64,000 nt of DNA, taken from an uncultured Christensenellaceae bacterium (GTDB lineage: Bacteria; Bacillota; Clostridia; Christensenellales; UBA3700). Under the pieces are notes generated by a model. The model was given only the letters and a program-made list of their open reading frames with translations. It searched no databases and had not been told where the DNA came from. Shown here one piece after another: positions 16,078 through 25,314 of this stretch (positions within the stretch are counted from its first letter, which is position 1; every line of letters begins with the position of its first letter). The stretch covers positions 62,001-126,000 of the forward strand of contig CALWKW010000005.1 in the NCBI GenBank assembly GCA_944381365.1, read 5' to 3'. Position numbers and translations under genes: made by a program.

Positions 16078-18018
16078 ATGAGACTCAGATACAGAAAGCC
16101 TTTCAGGTTTATGCCTATGGCTAAATTTATGAATTACAACGGCAAAAGATATGATTTGTATAATGACGGATTGAAGTGTATTATAGACGGCGAAAACTTG
16201 CCGCACTTCAATCATATCGAGATGTCGGGAGAAGAGGCTTCTTCGATAATAAGCTATAAAATAAAAAAGGACAGGACATTGAGTCTTTATAGATTGGCGG
16301 TTTTTCCTCAGCTGAGAGTCAATCCTAACAATACTTACGGCAGTCTTACTTGCAAGGCGGCAGGCTTAGAAACAAAAGCAAAAGAAATCGTATTGAGTGT
16401 GGAGTTTGACGGCATTTTAAGATTTGTTTTGCAAGGAGAGGGATATATCCTGAAAAGAGAAATCTCTACCGCTCGCAACACAAAAAACATAATCGAAAGA
16501 CTTGTTTTTGAGGCACAAAAAGATTGTGTCGTGCAATTGAGTTTGCCATATTATCATAAAATCATAAAAGCAAAATATACCTTTGAAAACAAAGATATAG
16601 ATTTGTTTTTGCAGGCTTTTATCGAAGGCACCGAGATAGACAAAAGCTATGACTTAATGCTCAAAAAAGGCGAAACAAAAGAAGTGATTTCATCCTTCGG
16701 AGCACAGAAGCTTTCAAGACACGAAATGCGTGAGCAAATATCAAATCGCACAAAACTCATAGATGAAGTCAAAAGCATTACGCAAATCATAACTCCCGAT
16801 GAATACATAAATCAGATGACAAAGTTTTGCAAGCTGAGAGTGTGCGAGAGTATTTACAACACAAAAAACGGACTTATGCACTCCCCCGGGGGCGGAGGCT
16901 ATTACGGAGCAATGTGGACGAATGACGAGTGCGAATACGCAAATCCTCTGTTTGCATATCTCGGCTTTGAAAGAGGCGAAGAGCAAAGCCTTAATTGTTT
17001 TAAGCTTTACTCCAGATTTTGCAGCAATACTACCGCTATATATTCGAGCATAATCGCATGCGGAGACGATGTATGGCACGGAGCGGGCGACAGAGGAGAT
17101 AATGCAATGTTTTTGTATGGACTTGCAAGGTATCTGCTCAGCACCGGCGACAGGCAGGGAGCAATGGAGTTTATGCCATATGTCCGCAAGGCAAAAGATT
17201 ATCTCTTGTCAAAGATGAATGATGACGGAGTGATAGAAAGCGATAGCGATGAACTTGAAAACAGATTTGAATCTGGAAAAGCCAATTTGTCTACGCAGAT
17301 AATATCTTATGACGCTTTTGTGTCATTGAGTTTTATATTTGATGACCTTGACGAAAGAATACAAAGTCAGGAATGTATGCTTATTGCCGAAAAGATAAAA
17401 AATGCAGTAAACAAAAAATTTGCCTCTTTAGTAGAAGGATTTGACACATACAAGTATTGCGATGAAGAAAAAAATCTCAGGTCGTGGATATGCCTTCCCC
17501 TCACGGTGGGTATAAATGATAAAAAAGACGGTACAATATCCGCTTTGCTCTCATCAAAATTAAGATGCGGTCAGGGAATACTCACAAGAAGCGGAGAAAA
17601 GACATATTGGGACAGGTCTACTCTGTATGCAATGAGAGGAATGTTTTTTGCAGGAGAAATTGAAAAAGCCTATGACTTTTTGAAAGATTATACAAAACTA
17701 AGACTGACGGGAGAACATGTCCCTTATCCTGTCGAGGCATTTCCCGAAGGCAATGCTTCTCAGTTGTCGGCAGAAAGTGCATTGTATCTGAGGATAATCA
17801 CAGAGGGAATACTAGGTTATAGACCTACGGGATTTGACAGCTTTGAGATAAAACCCGAATTGCCAAAAGAATGGCAGTATTTCAAAATAAACAAAATAAA
17901 ATTATGCGGAAAATTCACTGATATAGACATCGAGTCAAAAGATGACGAATATGTCATAAAAATAGACAAAAAGACTTATAAGATATCAAAGGGACAAACT
18001 CTTAAGATTACAAAATAA
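16078..18018 (+). CDS. Six-hairpin glycosidase-like protein
   Basis: This 646-residue cytoplasmic protein has a beta-rich N-terminal region (about 1-240) and an (alpha/alpha)6-barrel-like C-terminal region. Recognisable pieces are YYGAMWTNDECEYANP (about 280-295), the acidic stretch CGDDVWHGAGDRGDNA, and a YPVEAFPEGNASQLSAESA segment near residue 545 that resembles catalytic-domain ends of GH65/GH78-like enzymes. A small beta-sandwich finishes the chain. AAAAGGTGAT provides the ribosome binding site. The family is not assigned with certainty: alpha-L-rhamnosidase-like or GH65-like are candidates. It shares transcription direction with the GH63-like gene and ends at a strong terminator. Confidence 0.6.
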   Translation: MRLRYRKPFRFMPMAKFMNYNGKRYDLYNDGLKCIIDGENLPHFNHIEMSGEEASSIISYKIKKDRTLSLYRLAVFPQLRVNPNNTYGSLTCKAAGLETKAKEIVLSVEFDGILRFVLQGEGYILKREISTARNTKNIIERLVFEAQKDCVVQLSLPYYHKIIKAKYTFENKDIDLFLQAFIEGTEIDKSYDLMLKKGETKEVISSFGAQKLSRHEMREQISNRTKLIDEVKSITQIITPDEYINQMTKFCKLRVCESIYNTKNGLMHSPGGGGYYGAMWTNDECEYANPLFAYLGFERGEEQSLNCFKLYSRFCSNTTAIYSSIIACGDDVWHGAGDRGDNAMFLYGLARYLLSTGDRQGAMEFMPYVRKAKDYLLSKMNDDGVIESDSDELENRFESGKANLSTQIISYDAFVSLSFIFDDLDERIQSQECMLIAEKIKNAVNKKFASLVEGFDTYKYCDEEKNLRSWICLPLTVGINDKKDGTISALLSSKLRCGQGILTRSGEKTYWDRSTLYAMRGMFFAGEIEKAYDFLKDYTKLRLTGEHVPYPVEAFPEGNASQLSAESALYLRIITEGILGYRPTGFDSFEIKPELPKEWQYFKINKIKLCGKFTDIDIESKDDEYVIKIDKKTYKISKGQTLKITK

Positions 18019-18062
18019 AACCAAAAATATTTTAATAAACGAATACACAAAATTTTTATATA

Positions 18063-18092
18063 CAAAAAGGCGGTTTCCGCCTTTTTGTTTTT
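18063..18092 (+). terminator. Rho-independent terminator after the glycosidase cluster
   Basis: CAAAAAGGCGG-TTT-CCGCCTTTTTG is followed by TTTTT. The stretch from here to about 18400 is AT-rich with no coding signal or recognised motif. Confidence 0.92.
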
Positions 18093-18405
18093 AATGCTTT
18101 TAGATAAATATATTACTTGTATATATATTTTAAAAATTTATAAATGCTTTTCAATAGATTTTTATCAATATATATAATTTTATAATAATAAATATGTACA
18201 ATTTGGTAAAATTTTCCATTTTTTGTTTAAGTTTGGATAAGATAAAGTAATATATTAAGCGTCAATAGTGGAAAAAGTAATAAAAAAAAATTAGTTTTCG
18301 CCAGTGTTTAAGTTTAGTTTAATTTTGAGGCAATGAAAAATGGCGAAATCGTACCATATCGCAAAAATTATCTTTGTTTAATCGTCCTATTTGCCACATA
18401 ATTAT

Positions 18406-18435
18406 TTGACTTTGATTGTAAAATTATGCTACTAT
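18406..18435 (+). promoter_or_regulatory. Promoter of the first giant surface protein
   Basis: -35 TTGACT (18406-18411), 18-base spacer, extended -10 TGC-TACTAT (18430-18435). Transcription would begin near 18442, about 355 bases before the start codon. Confidence 0.65.
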
Positions 18436-18441
18436 TATTAT

Positions 18442-18797
18442 GAATAATAGCCCGATAAACAGCTTTATCGAAGGTGTATATCTTTAAAATATGGACAAAA
18501 TATGACAAAATCGCATATTTTGAGCATATAATCGGCAATTTATGAGGGCGAAAGAGCGATTTTTTTGGGAAGATAAGGGTTTTTTGAGGTTTTTATATAT
18601 TATTTTGTATTTTGCTTTAAATCCCTTATATTCTTTCTAATCGGTATATAGATATGTGGTGATAACATATTGATAAAAATCTCTTTTTTAGATTGATCTA
18701 ATGATAGTCATAAATACGATTATCGTTTTAGATAAATAAATATGGATATAAAAAATATTTTTTCATAATTATAAGAGTAATTTAGGAGGCGAAATTT
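18442..18797 (+). promoter_or_regulatory. Long structured 5' leader of the first giant gene
   Basis: About 355 bases of untranslated leader. Visible structures are CGATAAA/TTTATCG (starting at 18453), AAAATATG/CATATTTT, and AATCG/CGATT enclosing GAGGGCGAAA. The same GAGGGCGAAA string occurs in the leader of the second giant gene (from 25206). AGGAGG lies at the end, before ATG 18798. I could not match it to a known riboswitch class. Confidence 0.45.
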
Positions 18798-21700
18798 ATG
18801 GCAAACAAGAAAAGGCAAATTATAAGCTTTTCTGTCGTTTCGGTTTTGTTGGTCATAGCTTTGGTTCTTTCTCTCACGGCAGTGATGGGTGCGGGCAGAA
18901 GTTATGATAAATTGACAAACAACGATATCAGAAAGGCTGTTGCTTCTGTAAAGGACACTGCTCCTTTGGCAGACGGCGAAGTCGCAAGCGGATATCAGCC
19001 GAGCGGAAACACGCAAGTAGGTTCGATCAGTGATATCAGAGGCAATGCCGGCGGAAATCTAAATTTGAGCAATAATATTACCGTAAATTCAATAGACGGA
19101 GGTACTACATTCTCAGGTACTTTGGACGGTTGCGGCCATACTATTACAATCAATGCGGTTTCGACAAGCTCAGGCGAAGTATTTGGTGGACTTTTTGCTT
19201 ATCTCAACGGCACAATCAAAAATGTAAAAATCATTGTGGAGAAATTCTCTGTATCGACAGGTAGTGCCGGAGAAAGATCTATAGGTATAATTGCCGGTCA
19301 AATAAACGGCGGCACTGTAGAAAATGTTTCTATCGAATTCAGATACAGCCCTACAAATGTAGAAAGCAACAGTGGCGATGCTTATTTTTTGGACAACGGC
19401 GTGCACACATCGGGCTTTGCTAGCGGTAGGGACAACTGGCTTTGTTTTGGCGGTGTAGCAGGTGTAGGCAATAATGCTACAATAAAAAATGTCACAACCA
19501 TCAACAACACAACGGGAGATTACGGCATAAGCACATATTGCTCTGTAGCAAAAGGCGGCTGGAGTTCTTCCGGTGCAAGCACAGGCGTAGCAGCAGGTAT
19601 GATAATAGGTCATACAAAATCAGGTAATACCTGTACTTTGGAAAATATCACATTGAAAAGAGGTGTGGGCGGAAGTTATACAGGCAAAATGAGCCTTATA
19701 CAATCTGCTACAAACGGTGCGTCTTCTTCATGCGAATCGGGATTGGTGTTTGGTAAGAATGCAGGCACACTCAACATTAATGGTGTAATAATTGACGATT
19801 CTTATTTCCAAGGCAGCAACTTCTTTGACCAACTTGTTCAAAAAGGCAGCAATTCTACACAATATTTCGGAAGTCTCGTAGGCACGGGCATGGATACAAG
19901 CAGAGTAAAGAACATTATTGCTTCTACCGATCCCGGTTGGATGGATGGTCAGAATAATGCTTTGCAAGGTGTAATCAATTCAAGCGATTTGGATTTTATT
20001 GCTTTCGATAAAGGCGAAAACAGCGGAAACGTAATTCTCAAAACTACATATCAGAGAATTTCAGACGAAAGCATAAAAGCATTTGTGGATTTTGCAGGTA
20101 CAAGAACAAATATCTTGCAAATGATTATCAATACAGAAAAAGCCGGACAAGACGCATATATTTCTGTGGCAAAATCAGATACTCACAGCGGTTCGGTAAG
20201 CTATGTTAATGCCACAAAAGGAAATGCACTAATCGAATATTCTACAAATGAAAGCGGACAATATGACCTCGGCACAAAAGAATATGATGCCCAAGCTTTT
20301 GCACCTGTGGTAAAAGTAGGAGACAATTCTTATACAGAAATGTGGAATTGTATCAACAACTCGGGCAATGCAGGTACTTATGTATTTGATTTGGATTTGA
20401 GAAACAAGACTTTGTCAAATCACCAATTCGTAATTGACGGAGATACAAAAGCATTTATCGACTACACAAATGCAGAAATCTATTATCTCACATATTCTTC
20501 GACTCAGGCTGTAGGTACTATCAATCCCAAAAATCTCGAGCTTCAATGGTCAAACACTACATTGACATATTCGGGTACACAACAGGGACCTTCTGTATAT
20601 GTTGAGGGTGTAGACGGCAAGCCTATCAATATGTCTATCGAAGGAAACATGACTGATGTAGGCACAGGCTATGTAGCTACTGCAAGCATGTTTATTCCCA
20701 ATTCAAACTATGTGATTGCAAATCCTACATGCGAATACAGCATAGTTCCTATGGTACTTGGCGGAAACTTTGCTTTTGCTGACGACAATGTCTATAGCGG
20801 AAGCGACAAAGAAGCGGTATTTACGCTCACAAGCGGACAGCTGTTTAATGAAGACAAAATCAGCATCGAATATGCAGAAGGTACGGACCGCAAGAATGCC
20901 GGAACATTCTCATTGACTGCAAAAGTACCCAGCACAAACTATACATTTGCAGAAAGCGAAACTTCTTTTGCAGGTGAGCTGGAAATCGTAGCAAAAGATA
21001 TCAACCTTGTTGTCGAAGGCAAGACGAGAGAATACAACGGTCAGGTGGAAGATCTTTCCGTATATCCCGTAAGCGGTGTTGACGGTTTTGTAGAAAGCGA
21101 CAATGTTGTGATAACTGTTTCTACACAAGAAGAAAACAGTGCGAATGTAGGAAGTTATACTCTCGTAATCACAACAAGTGCAGACGAGAATGCAAACTAC
21201 AATATCACTCGCACAGAAGGTGCGGTATTGCAGATAACTCCTTATAAGGTTGTTATCGAGCAAAAAGTCGATGCACAACTTTCTCACGATTACAACGAAG
21301 GCGTAGTCAACGAAGCAGATTTGTTTGAAGTTCCTCAAGGTTTAGAGGGAGCACTCAAGCTCAGCTTTGTCACTACAAACTCACAAAATCAAACAAGCGT
21401 AATCAAGAATGCCGACACATACAAAGTAGTGGCAAGTCTTGCCGAAGGACAGACAAACTATGTGGCTGACAGCGTAGAATTGAGCTATACAGTCAACAAG
21501 AAAGTGCTTGTAATCGGTACAGAAACAAATCCCGAAAACTTGCAATCCGTATACAACGGCGAAGCTTTGACAATAGAGCAAATGAAGGCTTTGTTTACAG
21601 CTCCTCTCGACAGCAAAGACGCAGCTTTCGAACTTAATGTAAGTGCAGAAGGCGAAGTTAAGAATGCAGGCACATACGCTATTACCGCAGAAATCGTAAT

Positions 21701-24320
21701 TTCCGAAGAGGAAAAAGCAAATTACACTTGCGAAAACGCTGTGGTAGAATATACAGTAAATCAGGCAGTAATCGATGGTTCAATCGTATTGCCCGAAGAC
21801 CTCGAGTATGACGGAACTCAAAAAACAGCCGATTTCCAAATCACCGAAGGTGTTTTGTACGGCAATGACCAAATTACTTTGACATACACAAACGGCGAGG
21901 TAGTAGAGAGTGCTATAAATGCAGGTACTTATACCGTAAGCGTAGCTCTTCCCGAATACGAAGATGGCAAATCCAACTATAAATTCGCAGAAACTGTTGT
22001 TTCTTCCGTAGAAATGGTAATCGCTCCCATGAGCGTGGAAATCAGTGCAAAGGAAGCAATGAGCAAGACTTATGACGGTGTAGCCGTAGAAGATTTTGCC
22101 GCTATGTTCAATATTCCTCAAGATAAGGACGGAATGGCTTTGCAATACGATTACACAATCGCAAAGGGCGAGGAAAGCGTAAGCGAAATCAAGAATGCAG
22201 GCGAATATACAATCACTGCTACATTGAGAGTAGGACAAGGCAACTACACATCTAATACAGCCACAGCTACTTATACAATCAACAAGGTTGCAGTAGATGG
22301 CAAACTCGTATTTGACGATATGGCTTACAACGGCAAGGAAAAGACAGCAAGCTTTGAATTTGCAGGCGAAAGCCCTATGGTAGGAAGCGATCAGATCACA
22401 ATCTCATACGGCGAGGGAGACAGAACAAATGTAGGTGCGGTAGTATCCGTGACAGCAAATCTTCCCAGCTATGAAAATTATGAATTTGCTCCTACCGCAG
22501 TATATGAGGGAGCTATCGAAGTCACTCCTGTAAGACTCGAAGTAGACTTCGGCGAATACGGAAATACAGAAAAAGGCTTGACGGTTGTCAAAGGCGAAAG
22601 CTTCTCCATATCCGCAAAGATTTTGGGTACAGACGGAGCAAATGTGCAGATTGGCGATACAAGTTATGCTTACACAATAAATGCTACATGGAGAGACATT
22701 CCCTATATGCCTTCTGCAAATGTAGGCGATACATTTATTATCAAAGTAGAGATAACAATCACTGACCTTAATGCAACCAACTATGTATATGACAAGGAAG
22801 TTTCTCTCAAAGTTATCGCTACACCTATCGAAGGCAACTTCGAGGCAGAAAACGATGGCGTGGTATATGACGGCAATGCTTACGGAGCTGTATTCCAGCC
22901 CACCACAGGCGGTGTGACAGAAGCTGATTATCAGATCGAATATGCACTTTTGGGCACTGATGATTGGACGACTGAAAAGCCCGTAAATGCAGGCACATAC
23001 AAGGCAAGAGTAGTAAGTCTCAATGAAAGTTATTCAGATGAAAGAATAGAAGAAATCACTTTTGTTATCAACAAAGCAGAAGCTAATGTAAATCCTGAGA
23101 TAGCAGACGGAAAGTATTTTGAAGGCTATTTGCTCCCTGAGATTTCTCTCGGTGAAGGCAGCACGGAAGGTACTATCGTATGGACAAACGGCGAGGAAAA
23201 ACTCGTGGCAGGAAGTCATGAATATTCTTGGACATTTACTTCTTCAGATCCCAACTACAACGATGCAAGCGGTACAATCGCTATCGAAGCACAAGCGGTG
23301 GTATTTGACCATATCGTGGTAGAAAAGACTGAAAACTTCAAGACAGAATACACATACGGCGATACATTCGACAAGAGCGGTATCATCGTAAAAGCAGTAA
23401 ACAATGACGATACATTCGTAGTGCTCGGTGCAGAAGAATATACCGTTGACGAATTGCTTACGGGAGCTACTTCCGTAAATGTAAGCTACAACCAAAGCAC
23501 AGTCGCTGTCGATGGTTTTGTAGTAAACAAGAAAGTCGTAGAAGTACCCGCTATCAACGATGACGGTTTTGTCTACAACGGCGAAGAGTACAAAGTAAGC
23601 GTAGAGGAAAACTCATTCTATACAATCGGCGGACAAATCTCAGGAGTGAATGCAGGCGAATACAAAGTATCTCTTACTTTGACCGACAATACAAATTATA
23701 AATGGGCAGAGAGCGAAGAAGCTACTATCGAAGTAGTATGGACAATCGCAAAAGCTACAAGAGAAATCAAGGCAGATTTCGATGTAGATTATAAGTCAGT
23801 CAAAGTTATGATCGATGGCGACACAAATCTTGTTCAGTACTCTTTGGACGGCAAGACATTTGCAAATCTCGATGGCGATACAATCACAGTGGATTTTGCA
23901 AAGAGCTATACGATTTACTTCAAGTATGCAGAAAGCGAAAATTATCTCGAAAGTGCTGCTCTTAAAGTAGAAAAGAATGTTTCTAAGAAAGCACTTGCCG
24001 GATATATCGATGACAGCTTCGGCGATACATTCACATTCGGCGACATCGCAAAATACAACGAAGTATTGGCTATGGCAGAGTCGGCATACGGCGATAGCGA
24101 GGAATACGATACAAAGATTGCCGAGCTTACTTCCAAGTACAATGCTTTGATTGACAACGCAAAGGAAAATGCTCAGGAAGCAATCGATGCGGGTAGCATT
24201 CTTGCAGGCAAGAAGGCTGTTGCAACAGCTGTCGCACTTACTCTCACAAGTGCATTCGCAGGAGTAGGACTTGTGGCAATGTCCCTCAAAGTACGCAAGG
24301 GAGGAAAGAAAAATGACTAA
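18798..24320 (+). CDS. Giant exported surface protein with beta-helix-like and MBG/YDG domains
   Basis: The 1840-residue product starts with a basic tip and a membrane/signal segment (about 8-31). Residues about 60-420 hold glycine/asparagine-rich repeats (FSGTLDGCGHTI, GGLFAYLNGTIKNV, FGGVAGVGNNATIKNV) that look like a right-handed beta-helix with GLUG-like turns. Then come many about 80-90-residue beta-sandwich units of the MBG/YDG type, marked by K-T-Y-D-G or E-Y-N-G near the start and N-A-G-T-Y/E-Y near the end, plus an Ig-like unit (about 1515-1575). A helical linker precedes a C-terminal membrane segment (about 1807-1830) and a basic tail. No LPXTG motif is present. It is probably anchored in the membrane and reaches across the wall. 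Its stop overlaps the next gene by 8 bases. Ligand and role are unknown; adhesion is inference. Confidence 0.82.
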   Translation: MANKKRQIISFSVVSVLLVIALVLSLTAVMGAGRSYDKLTNNDIRKAVASVKDTAPLADGEVASGYQPSGNTQVGSISDIRGNAGGNLNLSNNITVNSIDGGTTFSGTLDGCGHTITINAVSTSSGEVFGGLFAYLNGTIKNVKIIVEKFSVSTGSAGERSIGIIAGQINGGTVENVSIEFRYSPTNVESNSGDAYFLDNGVHTSGFASGRDNWLCFGGVAGVGNNATIKNVTTINNTTGDYGISTYCSVAKGGWSSSGASTGVAAGMIIGHTKSGNTCTLENITLKRGVGGSYTGKMSLIQSATNGASSSCESGLVFGKNAGTLNINGVIIDDSYFQGSNFFDQLVQKGSNSTQYFGSLVGTGMDTSRVKNIIASTDPGWMDGQNNALQGVINSSDLDFIAFDKGENSGNVILKTTYQRISDESIKAFVDFAGTRTNILQMIINTEKAGQDAYISVAKSDTHSGSVSYVNATKGNALIEYSTNESGQYDLGTKEYDAQAFAPVVKVGDNSYTEMWNCINNSGNAGTYVFDLDLRNKTLSNHQFVIDGDTKAFIDYTNAEIYYLTYSSTQAVGTINPKNLELQWSNTTLTYSGTQQGPSVYVEGVDGKPINMSIEGNMTDVGTGYVATASMFIPNSNYVIANPTCEYSIVPMVLGGNFAFADDNVYSGSDKEAVFTLTSGQLFNEDKISIEYAEGTDRKNAGTFSLTAKVPSTNYTFAESETSFAGELEIVAKDINLVVEGKTREYNGQVEDLSVYPVSGVDGFVESDNVVITVSTQEENSANVGSYTLVITTSADENANYNITRTEGAVLQITPYKVVIEQKVDAQLSHDYNEGVVNEADLFEVPQGLEGALKLSFVTTNSQNQTSVIKNADTYKVVASLAEGQTNYVADSVELSYTVNKKVLVIGTETNPENLQSVYNGEALTIEQMKALFTAPLDSKDAAFELNVSAEGEVKNAGTYAITAEIVISEEEKANYTCENAVVEYTVNQAVIDGSIVLPEDLEYDGTQKTADFQITEGVLYGNDQITLTYTNGEVVESAINAGTYTVSVALPEYEDGKSNYKFAETVVSSVEMVIAPMSVEISAKEAMSKTYDGVAVEDFAAMFNIPQDKDGMALQYDYTIAKGEESVSEIKNAGEYTITATLRVGQGNYTSNTATATYTINKVAVDGKLVFDDMAYNGKEKTASFEFAGESPMVGSDQITISYGEGDRTNVGAVVSVTANLPSYENYEFAPTAVYEGAIEVTPVRLEVDFGEYGNTEKGLTVVKGESFSISAKILGTDGANVQIGDTSYAYTINATWRDIPYMPSANVGDTFIIKVEITITDLNATNYVYDKEVSLKVIATPIEGNFEAENDGVVYDGNAYGAVFQPTTGGVTEADYQIEYALLGTDDWTTEKPVNAGTYKARVVSLNESYSDERIEEITFVINKAEANVNPEIADGKYFEGYLLPEISLGEGSTEGTIVWTNGEEKLVAGSHEYSWTFTSSDPNYNDASGTIAIEAQAVVFDHIVVEKTENFKTEYTYGDTFDKSGIIVKAVNNDDTFVVLGAEEYTVDELLTGATSVNVSYNQSTVAVDGFVVNKKVVEVPAINDDGFVYNGEEYKVSVEENSFYTIGGQISGVNAGEYKVSLTLTDNTNYKWAESEEATIEVVWTIAKATREIKADFDVDYKSVKVMIDGDTNLVQYSLDGKTFANLDGDTITVDFAKSYTIYFKYAESENYLESAALKVEKNVSKKALAGYIDDSFGDTFTFGDIAKYNEVLAMAESAYGDSEEYDTKIAELTSKYNALIDNAKENAQEAIDAGSILAGKKAVATAVALTLTSAFAGVGLVAMSLKVRKGGKKND

Positions 24321-24804
24321 GACTAAAAAGACTGCAATAGTAGTATTGGTGGCAATAATGCTTGTGGCAAGCATACTTATGGTGGCATGCGACAAAACAA
24401 AGACCGACACTTTGGCAAACACCTTTGAATATGCGTCAAAATGCACGACTTTGAAAGTTGAGATGACAAAGGACGGCCAACTCGTATACAGCTATGACAA
24501 CGGCAAGGTAGATGACAAATACAATCTCGGCGTAGATGTATCGGCTCTTGCAGGCGACAAGGCAGAAAAGGGTTTGGTCATCAAGAAGACAGACCTCAAA
24601 GAGGGCTATACATTCAATTATGACAGTGCTACTCAAAAAGCAGAGCTCAGCGGCGAATTTGCAAACGCAAGCGAGCTTTTGGGAATAAGTGCTGACAAAG
24701 TGAATGTTTCCATCAAAGCAGACCTCAAAGCAAAGAGCGTGAGCGAATACAAAGTCAGCTACACCACAAAAGACGGCTATGATATAGTGATTACACTTTA
24801 TTGA
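24313..24804 (+). CDS. Small lipoprotein coupled to the giant surface protein
   Basis: This is a 163-residue protein with a signal peptide and lipobox-like end LMVAC, giving a lipidated C26, followed by about 137 extracytoplasmic residues. The ATG at 24313 overlaps the stop of the giant gene (ATGACTAA) and has GGGAGG inside the last codons of that gene, so translation is coupled. The mature part shows YSYDNGK, KYNLGVDV, LKEGYTFNYDS and KVSYTTKDGYDIVI. The same order (YTYDNGA, KYNIVINV, LVAGYTIIID, KYEISYNDAWGYKVVI) forms the last 137 residues of the second giant protein, where it is fused in frame. It does not resemble any family I know. A partner or membrane tether of the giant protein is the best inference. 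Confidence 0.8.
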   Translation: MTKTKKTAIVVLVAIMLVASILMVACDKTKTDTLANTFEYASKCTTLKVEMTKDGQLVYSYDNGKVDDKYNLGVDVSALAGDKAEKGLVIKKTDLKEGYTFNYDSATQKAELSGEFANASELLGISADKVNVSIKADLKAKSVSEYKVSYTTKDGYDIVITLY

Positions 24805-24821
24805 TAGCATAATGAATAATC

Positions 24822-24869
24822 AAAGCGGGAAGAAAAGCTTGCAAGAGCCAATTTCTTCCCGCTTTTTTT
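24822..24869 (+). terminator. Rho-independent terminator after the giant protein/lipoprotein pair
   Basis: AAAGCGGGAAGAAA (24822-24835) pairs perfectly with TTTCTTCCCGCTTT (24852-24865), followed by T residues. The next 190 bases hold no recognised gene. Confidence 0.9.
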
Positions 24870-25061
24870 GTGCAGAAATCAAATCAAGATTGATATATTT
24901 TATCTCAAAACCTTAGAAATTATGAAAATAAAAAGATATAAAAAATTCTTTTGCAATATTATATAGTGGTGGAGAGTTTTGCCGACCACAAAATATTCAA
25001 AAAATCCGCTCCTGCACGCAAAAAACGGCACTTTCAAAGGACTTTGACAAAAAAATCACTA

Positions 25062-25090
25062 TTGACATAATATAATATATATGATAAAAT
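25062..25090 (+). promoter_or_regulatory. Promoter of the second giant surface protein
   Basis: Consensus -35 TTGACA (25062-25067), 17-base spacer, -10 TAAAAT (25085-25090). Predicted start of transcription is near 25097, giving a leader of about 218 bases. Confidence 0.75.
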
Positions 25091-25096
25091 TTTAAT

Positions 25097-25314
25097 ACAA
25101 AATACTTGTATTTTTATAAAAATTGTATTAAATAAATTGAGTTTTGCACCGAAATTTTATGAATTTCGGGCTTTGTTGTCTATTTTTATATGCAAGTGTG
25201 CGTGCGAGGGCGAAATGCCTCGGAAAGTTTTATGAAAAGGGTAATTTCGGGACAGGCTTGTCCTTGATGAATATGACGGATTGTCCGTCCAAAAGGTTAA
25301 GGGGGGAATAGTTT
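25097..25314 (+). promoter_or_regulatory. Structured leader with two competing pairings
   Basis: Hairpins visible in order: AAAATAC/GTATTTT; CCGAAATT (25149-25156) with AATTTCGG (25162-25169), followed by a T-rich stretch; CGAGG/CCTCG enclosing GCGAAATG; GACA/TGTC; GACGGA/TCCGTC. AATTTCGGG occurs a second time at 25243-25251 and can pair with the same CCGAAATT, so two alternative folds exist. The first fold plus its T-rich tail resembles a weak terminator. A GGGGGGA ribosome binding site ends the leader. No known riboswitch consensus was matched. Confidence 0.45.

Noticed and set aside
25097..25314. Cyclic-di-GMP riboswitch in the leader of the giant gene
   Set aside because: A c-di-GMP switch would fit a surface protein, but neither the GEMM-I core nor the class II pattern is visible.
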